From the NCBI GenBank assembly GCA_027024125.1, contig JALVSV010000124.1, positions 1 to 6,374 on the forward strand: 6,374 nucleotides of DNA, given 5' to 3'. This document shows, piece after piece, positions 1 to 5,947 of the stretch. A program made the position numbers and the translations under genes. The notes under the pieces are model-generated. The model did not search any database and had not been told where the DNA came from. It saw only the letters and a list, made by a program, of their open reading frames with translations. Within the stretch, counting starts at the first letter, position 1. Every line of letters begins with the position of its first letter. Source of the DNA: Methylothermaceae bacterium (lineage in GTDB: Bacteria; Pseudomonadota; Gammaproteobacteria; Methylococcales; Methylothermaceae).

Positions 1-78
1 AACAGACTACACCCCTTGCAATATAGCGGCATACCAAGCCAGTAGAGGGGAATGATCAAAATTTTTGTTACCAGAATC

Positions 79-82
79 AGGA
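79..82 (+). promoter_or_regulatory. Ribosome binding site for the RHS gene
   Basis: AGGA lies 7 bases before the ATG at 90. It supports that start, as does the lipoprotein signal peptide that begins exactly there. The ATG at 52 is out of frame with the RHS gene and opens only a very short frame. Confidence 0.6.
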
Positions 83-89
83 TATCCCC

Positions 90-140
90 ATGCGCTCATC
101 GCTTCTAGCCCTGTTCACACTACTGAGCATGTCATCTTGC
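90..140 (+). other. Lipoprotein signal peptide (signal peptidase II site)
   Basis: Residues 1-17 have a single basic residue (Arg2), a hydrophobic core (LLALFTLL) and then S-M-S-S-C, giving lipidated Cys17. Met at -3 is less usual than Leu, but Ser at -2 and -1 fit. Residue +2 is Val, not Asp, so in a Gram-negative the Lol rule predicts transfer to the outer membrane. Confidence 0.75.
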
Positions 141-3100
141 GTCTCTTCAATTTGGCAGGATCCCAATCAGCTTCACCCACTTGACACCCCTCAGCAAATC
201 GCCATTCCGGGATTCGATGAGCCGTTGATTCACCTGCCGACACAAAGCTATCGTCCGCTTAAGACACCTCTTCAGGTTTCCGGTACCGATATTGAGCGGT
301 TGCTGGATTACCTGTCACTGAACAGAAATACCCCATGGGAAGCCTCGATTCAGCTAAACCTGGGACTGGCCTATTACCGCCATGGGTATTTCTCCAAAAC
401 CTTTCCCGCCTTCGAACGCGCCTGGCAGTTGAGCAGAAACGTACCGAGGCCCGACGTAAAAGCCCTTGCAGACCGTGCCTTCGGGGAACTGGTGCGCATG
501 CATGCCCGGTTGGGCCATGCCAACCGACTGGAGGCGCTATTGGCAACCGTTAAGGGACGGACCTTCACGGGCCCTGCGACAGAGAAAGTAGCCGGCGCCA
601 CCGAGGGCTTGTGGATGATGCGTCACCGCCCGGGAATCACCTATCTGTGTGGCGCCAAGGCCTTGGCTTCCCTGCTGGACTGGCAACATCCGGGCGCCGA
701 GGGTCTGACCATACTCGATGCCTACCGCTCCGGGGAACATGGAATCAATCTATCCCAACTCACCAGCCTAGCCCATCAGGCTGGCATGGATTACCGCCCG
801 GTGGTCGGGACTAAGATCCCGGTACCTGCCGTGATTCACTGGCAAGTGAATCATTATGCAGCCATCGTGGAAAAGAAAGGCAATCTTTATCATATAAAGG
901 ATCCCACCTTCGGCCAGGACCTTTGGCTCACGAAAGAGGCCATCGATTCTCAAGCCAGTGGTTATTTTCTGGTGCCCGCCAGCACTACCGGAGACTGGAA
1001 GCCGGTACAACTGGCACAAGCTGAAATGGTCTATGGACAGGGCTATACCGCCAGCAGTGATGAGGATCGGACGACCCCGTGCGATCAACACAAGTCCAAA
1101 GCACCTTGCGACGGAACAAAACCTGTTGGAATGGCAAGCTACGACGTTCATACCATGCTGGTGAGCCTGAATATCACCGACACCCCGCTCAGCTATACAC
1201 CCTCCATAGGTCATCCCATTCGTTTCACCCTGAGCTACAATCAGCGCGAGGCCAATCAGCCAGCCAATTTCAGCTTCGGCAACGTTGGTCCCAAATGGAC
1301 TCACAACTGGCTGACCTATCTCAAGGATTCCCCCACTAATGCTTCCGCAGTGGTCCAACGGATCGTTGCCGGCGGTGGAGCAGTCAATTACAGCGGCTAC
1401 AATGCATCGAATGGGGAATACGAAGAACATATTTTCGATAGGGCGAGGCTGTTTCGGGTCTCTGCCGATCCTATCGTATACGAACGGCGCCTACCCAGCG
1501 GCGCCAGGGAAATCTACTCGGTCAGTGATGGCGCAGTCAGTGGCATCCGCCGTGTCTTCTTGAGCCAAAAGATCGATGCCAATGGCCATGTCACCACTTT
1601 GCACTACGATGCCAGCTTGAGATTGGTCACAATCATCGATGCCTTGGGACAAGCCACGGTGTTAGCCTATGAACACCCAGCAGACGAAAAACTGATCACC
1701 CAAGTCACCGACCCTTTCGAGCGGAAAACCATCCTCGAATACGATGCCAGAGGACGCCTCATCAGCATCACCGATCCTGTCGGTATGGTTTCTGCCTTCA
1801 CCTACGACAGCGGTGACTTCATCACCGCCATGCACACCCCCTATGGCAAAACCACCTTTAGCTATCATGGCAACGGGACCTCACGGACCCTGGTCATCAC
1901 CGACCCCATGGGGGAACAGGAACGGGTGGAATATGGTCAGGCCCTGGGTATTTCCCGCTATGTCAACGACGTTCCCAAAGGGGATATTCTGACCAATCAT
2001 AAATGGCACGACTTCCGCAACACCGCCTATTGGGACAAACAGACCTACAGGGACTATGGCCGCGACATCACCAAGGCCGAAGTATCCCACTGGCTGCATA
2101 CCCAAGCCAACAAGACCAGTGGCCTGCTCGAGACCTTTAAAAAACCCTTGGAAAACCGTATCTGGTACAACTACCCGGGTCAGACCCTGCCAAATTGGGA
2201 AAACAATCTCACCCAGGACAAGCATAGCCGTATCGGCCGGGTGTTAGACGACGGCTCTTCCCAGGTCTTCACCCGGAAGTTCAACGACTACGGCAAACTG
2301 ACCTATCAGGAGGATCCGCTGGGTCATTACGTCAAATACCGCTATGCCGACAATCAGATCGATTTGCTGCAGATCATCCGCTTACGCAATGGCAGCGAGG
2401 AAACTGTCGCCACATTCAATTGGGATGGCAGACACAATCTACTCAGCACCACCGATGGCCTAGGCCATACGACCAGCTATTCTTATAACGAGGCAGGTCA
2501 GCTTTTGACCCAAACCAACTCCCTGGGTCACGTGACCCGATATGAATACGATCGAAAGGGATATCTGGCTCGGGTGACCTATCCGACCGGTAAGACCGAA
2601 CAATTCAGCTACGATTCCGTGGGAAGACTAGCTTCCTATACGGATACACAGGGACATACCCGATTCCACACCTATGATGCGCTCAACCGGCCGGTACGTA
2701 TCATGTACCAAGATGGTTCTTTTATCGAAATCACCTGGGATAAATTAGATATTGCGCAAGTCAAAGACCGATTGGGAAGAGTCACCCACTATGAATATGA
2801 TGCGCTGGGCCGAAAAATCGGCAAGATCGATCCACTGGGCCGAGAAACTCACTACACCTACGACGCCAGTAGCCGGTTATTGTCCGTCACCGATCCCCTG
2901 GGCCAGGTCACCCGCTATGAATACGATCTCCAGGGTCGCAAGACTGCCAAAATCGATGCTGAGGGTCACCGCACTGAATATCATTATGAACGCACCACAT
3001 CCCGGCTCGCACAGGTGATGGATGCCGAAGGAGGCACTACCGACTTTATCTATGATCTGGCCAATCGGCTAATTGCAGTAACCGATCCCAGCCACCATCG

Positions 3101-5390
3101 AACCGACTATACATTGGACGAAGTAGGCAACGTTCTTGAACGAATCAGTCCAGATAGCGGCATCACCCTCTACCGTTACGATGTCATGGGCCTATTGGCC
3201 CAAAAGACCGATGCCCGGGGGATGACAGCAGATTACAACTATGATGCCTTGAACCGGCTGCAGCAAATCCGTTATCCAGACAGCCGCTATGACATCGAAT
3301 TCAGCTATGATGGCACCGGCCTCGGAGCAGATGTATCGCCCGAGAGACGAATGGCGGCGATAGGAAAGCTTACCGGGATGCGCGATCCCAGCGGCCATAC
3401 CCTGTGGTACTACAACCTTCAGGGAGACATCGAAAAGATCGATACTGTCTTTCTCGATCTTGGCAGAACGCCCTATTCCCAACACTTCGAATACGACTAC
3501 GGATACGAACCGGGCAAAGGCAGGCTGATCAGCTATCGATATCCGAACGGACAGGTTTTTCAGTATCACTATGACACCCATGGCCGGGTGAACGGCATTG
3601 ACAGCATATCATCAGGAGCTAATACTCCTGTAGTGTCCGGAGTTACCTATCATCCCACAGCGGCTGACGGCATTTCAGGGTTCACCTATGGGAATGGCCT
3701 GAGCTACCAGCGTCAAGTAGATGCTCTGGGGAGAATAGCCGAACTCAAAATCGGCAAGGTATTGCACCGCCAATGGCGCTATACACCTGCAGGCAACATC
3801 GCCGCAATAGAGGATCTGCAAGACCCCAACAAAAGCTGGCACTATGGCTTTGACGCCCTACACCGGCTGACAGATGCCAAAGGTCCCGCTCATTGGTCTT
3901 ATCAATATGATGCCAACGGTAACCGGCTGCGAAAGAATAGCGCCCTCTACACCCTTGATACAGACAGCAACCGGTTGTTGGAAATTGCAGAAGGCAACGA
4001 AATCCTCCAGTTCCAATACGACGAAAGCGGCAACCGTGTGATGCGGACCAGCAATCTTAACGATATCTTCAACTTCGAATACGATCCTCAAAATCGGCTG
4101 GAGCAAGTATTCGACAGCACTGGTGAATTGGCCAGCTACCAATACAACGGCCTGGGACAACGAGTAATCAAAGCCACTGCGCAAGGAGTCGAATACAGCC
4201 TATACAACCCCAAGGGGCAACGCATCACCGTATTGGACGATGACGGGGCACTGAAATCCAACACATTCTATTGGAACGGTCAGCCAATAGCCCGCTACGA
4301 TGAGAGGTACCGGTTTACCTCCCGCCATAAACAAAGGCCTGCTGTCCTGATAGTCGATCCGGCAAGACACCACCTTCAGCTGACCCGCTACGATGGCAGC
4401 ATCCTGAATGTGGTGATCGATGATCATCTATGGAAAGTGGTCGAAACCAGGAAAGGCTCCATCTATTACTTTTCCATCGGCAAAGGGGTCAACAAACGCC
4501 TCAAAGGCTGGATTCATATGCGCCGAGGTAAATTTGGAATGGCACACCTGGTCGACAAAACCCAAGGGCGCCCCAAGGTATACCACCTTGGCGGTGGAAG
4601 GGTAATGGTTGTCTATTTTTACCACCTGGACCATCTGGGCACACCCCAGCTCATGACCGACCAGAATCAGACTGTGGTCTGGCAGGCAAACTATGACCCT
4701 TTTGGGAAAACCACCCTGTTGTCAGAGGTGATCAGAAACGATCTACGCTTCCCTGGGCAATATAATGACCAGGAAACTGGACTGAATTACAACTGGTTTA
4801 GGTATTATGATACTGAGACAGGGAGTTATATAAAGACTGATCCTCTAGGGATTATTGGGGGCGGACTCAATAGCTATATTTATGCAAATGCAAATCCACT
4901 ATTTGTTATTGATCCATATGGATTGTACTGTCTAACTCAAGATCAGATTGATGCTATTGCTTCTGGTATTGGCGGTGGAACAGGCGGGCTTATTTCTGGT
5001 GTGATAACTGGCGCTATAGTAGGAGGAATTCCTGGTGCTGTTGTCATGGGCTTAACCGGTGCAATTAGAGGAGCCGGAGCAGGTACAGCAACAGCGATAG
5101 CTATTCAGCAAGCCGGGGTTTTAGGTGGTGCCAGCACCGCCGCTTTTGCTGAGAATGATCGTTTACAAGGAAAAGCACGCGCAGGAATAGGAATGGCAGT
5201 TGGTGCTGTCATTGAGGATTTCCTTGGAAGTGGTACTACAGCATCGGCTTTAAGTGGGGCAATAGGTGGAGCTATTGGTGTAGATCCAGTAACAGGAGCC
5301 ATTGGTGGAGCGGCAGGGGGGCTAGTAGGTTCTATCACAGCTAATATACTTGCTGTAGGAAATGATTGTAAAGAAGAGTGTGAAAAATGA
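90..5390 (+). CDS. Lipoprotein-anchored C39-RHS/YD-repeat polymorphic toxin with glycine-zipper tip
   Basis: A 1766-residue RHS protein, probably an antibacterial contact-dependent toxin. Seen in order: signal peptide with lipobox Cys17; TPR-like helices (about 82-154); C39-like papain-fold domain with Cys187, His255 and Asp271; a linker with a Cys pair; the RHS N-terminal shell module (about 356-411); YD repeats (about 495-1405), broken by a non-YD stretch at about 620-743; a basic insert (about 1406-1507); the RHS core (about 1511-1612) ending in PxxxxDPxGL; and a 154-residue tip. In the RHS family the shell forms a hollow cocoon, and an aspartyl autoprotease in the core cuts after DPxGL to free the tip; Asp1584 and Asp1608 are the likely acid residues here. 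There is no PAAR domain, so type VI secretion is not indicated; the lipobox points to Sec export, Lpp-type processing and, with Val at +2, outer-membrane sorting. From memory, the C39 plus shell arrangement matches a known RHS class. The product is well supported; tip activity and target are inferred. Confidence 0.93.
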   Translation: MRSSLLALFTLLSMSSCVSSIWQDPNQLHPLDTPQQIAIPGFDEPLIHLPTQSYRPLKTPLQVSGTDIERLLDYLSLNRNTPWEASIQLNLGLAYYRHGYFSKTFPAFERAWQLSRNVPRPDVKALADRAFGELVRMHARLGHANRLEALLATVKGRTFTGPATEKVAGATEGLWMMRHRPGITYLCGAKALASLLDWQHPGAEGLTILDAYRSGEHGINLSQLTSLAHQAGMDYRPVVGTKIPVPAVIHWQVNHYAAIVEKKGNLYHIKDPTFGQDLWLTKEAIDSQASGYFLVPASTTGDWKPVQLAQAEMVYGQGYTASSDEDRTTPCDQHKSKAPCDGTKPVGMASYDVHTMLVSLNITDTPLSYTPSIGHPIRFTLSYNQREANQPANFSFGNVGPKWTHNWLTYLKDSPTNASAVVQRIVAGGGAVNYSGYNASNGEYEEHIFDRARLFRVSADPIVYERRLPSGAREIYSVSDGAVSGIRRVFLSQKIDANGHVTTLHYDASLRLVTIIDALGQATVLAYEHPADEKLITQVTDPFERKTILEYDARGRLISITDPVGMVSAFTYDSGDFITAMHTPYGKTTFSYHGNGTSRTLVITDPMGEQERVEYGQALGISRYVNDVPKGDILTNHKWHDFRNTAYWDKQTYRDYGRDITKAEVSHWLHTQANKTSGLLETFKKPLENRIWYNYPGQTLPNWENNLTQDKHSRIGRVLDDGSSQVFTRKFNDYGKLTYQEDPLGHYVKYRYADNQIDLLQIIRLRNGSEETVATFNWDGRHNLLSTTDGLGHTTSYSYNEAGQLLTQTNSLGHVTRYEYDRKGYLARVTYPTGKTEQFSYDSVGRLASYTDTQGHTRFHTYDALNRPVRIMYQDGSFIEITWDKLDIAQVKDRLGRVTHYEYDALGRKIGKIDPLGRETHYTYDASSRLLSVTDPLGQVTRYEYDLQGRKTAKIDAEGHRTEYHYERTTSRLAQVMDAEGGTTDFIYDLANRLIAVTDPSHHRTDYTLDEVGNVLERISPDSGITLYRYDVMGLLAQKTDARGMTADYNYDALNRLQQIRYPDSRYDIEFSYDGTGLGADVSPERRMAAIGKLTGMRDPSGHTLWYYNLQGDIEKIDTVFLDLGRTPYSQHFEYDYGYEPGKGRLISYRYPNGQVFQYHYDTHGRVNGIDSISSGANTPVVSGVTYHPTAADGISGFTYGNGLSYQRQVDALGRIAELKIGKVLHRQWRYTPAGNIAAIEDLQDPNKSWHYGFDALHRLTDAKGPAHWSYQYDANGNRLRKNSALYTLDTDSNRLLEIAEGNEILQFQYDESGNRVMRTSNLNDIFNFEYDPQNRLEQVFDSTGELASYQYNGLGQRVIKATAQGVEYSLYNPKGQRITVLDDDGALKSNTFYWNGQPIARYDERYRFTSRHKQRPAVLIVDPARHHLQLTRYDGSILNVVIDDHLWKVVETRKGSIYYFSIGKGVNKRLKGWIHMRRGKFGMAHLVDKTQGRPKVYHLGGGRVMVVYFYHLDHLGTPQLMTDQNQTVVWQANYDPFGKTTLLSEVIRNDLRFPGQYNDQETGLNYNWFRYYDTETGSYIKTDPLGIIGGGLNSYIYANANPLFVIDPYGLYCLTQDQIDAIASGIGGGTGGLISGVITGAIVGGIPGAVVMGLTGAIRGAGAGTATAIAIQQAGVLGGASTAAFAENDRLQGKARAGIGMAVGAVIEDFLGSGTTASALSGAIGGAIGVDPVTGAIGGAAGGLVGSITANILAVGNDCKEECEK
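600..985 (+). other. C39-like cysteine peptidase domain of the RHS protein
   Basis: Residues about 171-298. The nucleophile motif is TYLCGAKAL with Cys187. HWQVNHYAAIVE carries the catalytic-type His255, with the family's upstream HW pair, and IKDPTFG carries Asp271. The domain closes with SGYFLVP. Classical C39 peptidases have a glutamine six residues before the cysteine (oxyanion hole); here that position is Pro181 and no glutamine lies nearby. The domain could process the protein itself, act on a partner, or be a non-catalytic fold. C39 assignment is fairly sure, activity is not. Confidence 0.75.
1572..4304 (+). repeat. YD-repeat array (protein-level tandem repeats)
   Basis: Imperfect repeats of about 20-22 residues with the pattern YxYDxxGRLxxxxDPxGxxT. 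They are densest at about 2440-3300, for example YEYDALGRKIGKIDPLG followed by YTYDASSRLLSVTDPLG. Repeats also resemble one another at DNA level: CTGGG plus a nearby TATGAATACGAT block recurs around 2521-2550 and 2899-2926. Such similarity can support recombination between units. A stretch at about 1948-2320, containing a WYNYPGQT motif, is not YD-like but is, from memory, a normal element of this RHS class. Confidence 0.9.
4305..4610 (+). other. Non-YD basic insert of about 102 residues before the RHS core
   Basis: Residues about 1406-1507 lie between the strand YWNGQPIARYDE and the core start VYFYHLDHLGTP, which are normally separated by only a short loop. The insert has no YD motif, is rich in Arg, Lys and His, and is probably beta-rich (VLIVD, LNVVIDD, SIYYFSIGKG, RVMVV). 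I do not recognise a domain. Composition stays similar to the surrounding shell, so it seems an old part of the gene rather than a recent insertion. Confidence 0.6.
4614..4925 (+). other. RHS core domain with autocleavage motif
   Basis: Starts at YFYHLDHLGTPQLMTD, continues through YDPFG, FPGQYNDQETGLNYNWFRYYD and TDPLG (Asp1584), and ends in PLFVIDPYGL (Asp1608 to Leu1612), an exact match to PxxxxDPxGL. In characterised RHS and TcC proteins the two Asp-Pro motifs contribute to an aspartyl protease that cuts just after the final Leu. The expected cut here is after Leu1612, at base 4925. Confidence 0.92.
4926..5387 (+). other. Variable toxin tip, glycine-zipper and hydrophobic
   Basis: Residues 1613-1766 (154 residues) contain 36 glycines. 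Long stretches carry no charge: about 1626-1659, 1661-1687, 1711-1731 and 1733-1758. GxxxG-type units recur (TGAIVGG, TGAIRGAG, SGAIGGAIG, TGAIGGAAGG). The tail is CKEEC (Cys1760, Cys1764). No nuclease, deaminase, ADP-ribosyltransferase or peptidase motif is visible. This resembles glycine-zipper membrane peptides such as microcin V in style, not in alignable sequence. Likely role: membrane insertion or pore formation. Alternatively it is a translocation or linker segment whose catalytic end has been lost. Confidence 0.6.
5371..5378 (+). promoter_or_regulatory. Ribosome binding site for the partner gene, inside the toxin 3' end
   Basis: AAGAAGAG lies 8 bases before the ATG at 5387 and so within the toxin's last codons. 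With the ATGA stop/start overlap it supports translational coupling of the two genes. Confidence 0.5.
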
Positions 5391-5719
5391 GTATTTTGAA
5401 AAATACTATACGAGCAAAATGTCCTGTTTGTGGTTACAAATTTCCATTGCTAAATCGGATTTTTATGAATACAGTGAGAGGCCATATATGTCCAAAATGT
5501 GGCTCTGTTCTCGTACAAAGCACGATATCAATTGCCACACAGTATATTTTGCTTTTTTTGAGCATAATATTATTTATAAGCTTCATTAAAAATTGCTTTT
5601 CTTATAATGAATATTGTTATTATTTTATTTATTGGGTTACTAGTTTTTTCCTACTTGTTATTGTCAAATTACGAACAAAGTTACTTGCTTCAGGCCATCC
5701 ATATAAAAAATGCCCCTAA
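5387..5719 (+). CDS. Zinc-ribbon, two-helix membrane protein; candidate immunity protein
   Basis: A 110-residue protein that I cannot assign to a named family. The N-terminus has a zinc-ribbon pattern: Cys12-x2-Cys15-Gly and Cys35-x2-Cys38-Gly with a 19-residue loop between them. Two hydrophobic helices follow, about 47-67 and 76-93, separated by a short loop, then a basic tail (KLRTK, PYKKCP). No signal peptide is seen; a cytoplasmic ribbon and tail with a short periplasmic loop is the simplest topology. The start overlaps the toxin stop by four bases (ATGA), so the pair is co-transcribed and probably coupled. The gene is very AT-rich (11 of 60 bases are G or C at 5581-5640), like the tip and unlike the shell. 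Position immediately after an RHS tip is the classic place for cognate immunity, and a membrane protein suits a membrane-active toxin. The immunity role is inferred from context only. The stop at 5717 lies close to the insertion-sequence scar, so a shortened C-terminus is possible. Confidence 0.8.
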   Translation: MSILKNTIRAKCPVCGYKFPLLNRIFMNTVRGHICPKCGSVLVQSTISIATQYILLFLSIILFISFIKNCFSYNEYCYYFIYWVTSFFLLVIVKLRTKLLASGHPYKKCP

Positions 5720-5720
5720 A

Positions 5721-5740
5721 GAATCTCTGAACAGGCCCCC
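5721..5740. repeat. Possible insertion-sequence end (weak)
   Basis: Composition jumps from AT-rich to GC-richer right after the partner gene's stop, at GAATCTCTGAACAGGCCCCC. The CTCTGAACA block loosely recalls terminal inverted repeats of some insertion sequences. No matching inverted copy exists in the window, so this is only a guess at the boundary between the toxin cassette and the mobile-element remnant. Confidence 0.2.
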
Positions 5741-5782
5741 AAATCCGCGATATTAACCCGGCAGTAATTTATCGTACATATC

Positions 5783-5920
5783 TCAAGCGGCATAACGGAT
5801 GTTTTCAACCTCGAAATACTTCCGCACTCTTTCCGGCTGCTTTTGGATCGATCGCAAATGGGAAATCACCTTGCGTTTGAGATGGGCACCATCCCATTTG
5901 CGCCAACTTAAGCGCCCAAG
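5783..5920 (-). pseudogene. C-terminal remnant of an unidentified protein, likely a transposase
   Basis: Read on the minus strand, 45 codons followed by TGA (at 5785-5783) give a natural-looking basic, helical C-terminus: WRKWDGAHLKRKVIS, then HLRSIQKQPERVRKYF, ending in ENIRYAA. The frame is open up to an in-frame TGA at 5965-5963, but residues before about 5912 no longer look like the same protein, and there is no start codon. It therefore seems to be the 3' end of a gene cut off by the IS4-type element. Transposase origin is suggested only by the basic helical character and the location between a swapped cassette and an insertion sequence; I do not recognise the family. Confidence 0.4.
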
Positions 5921-5932
5921 GTGTTGATTTAT

Positions 5933-5937
5933 GGAGG
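5933..5937 (+). promoter_or_regulatory. Candidate ribosome binding site for the transposase, outer start
   Basis: GGAGG lies 10 bases before the ATG at 5948. A second site, AAGGAG at 5978-5983, stands 6 bases before the in-frame ATG at 5990 and has better spacing. The true start is therefore undecided between the two. Confidence 0.4.
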
Positions 5938-5947
5938 AAGTGACGGC

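Noticed and set aside
16..48. Possible promoter (TTGCAA with a downstream TA-rich box)
   Set aside because: No acceptable -10 hexamer at 16-18 base spacing; too weak to call.
52..108. Small upstream open frame starting at ATG 52 and overlapping the RHS start
   Set aside because: The purine run before it is too close for a normal ribosome site, and the short peptide has no distinguishing features.
768..1430. Minus-strand open frame of 220 residues
   Set aside because: It lies wholly opposite the C39 and shell region, has no recognisable domain and is explained by the codon pattern of the real gene.
1572..4304. CRISPR-like or DNA-level tandem repeat array
   Set aside because: Repeats are degenerate at DNA level and stay in frame as YD protein repeats; there are no identical repeats with unique spacers.
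4926..5387. Tip as a nuclease or other enzymatic toxin
   Set aside because: There is no His/Asp/Glu-rich catalytic motif, charged residues are very sparse, and composition is dominated by Gly, Ala and Ile.
5362..5589. Alternative plus-strand open frame overlapping the partner gene, 75 residues
   Set aside because: It lacks the ATGA coupling and well-placed ribosome site, and its protein has no coherent domain, while the 5387 frame has a clear ribbon plus two helices.
5700..5760. Rho-independent terminator after the partner gene
   Set aside because: No stem followed by a T run is present; the GGCCCCC and CCCGG blocks do not pair into a convincing hairpin.
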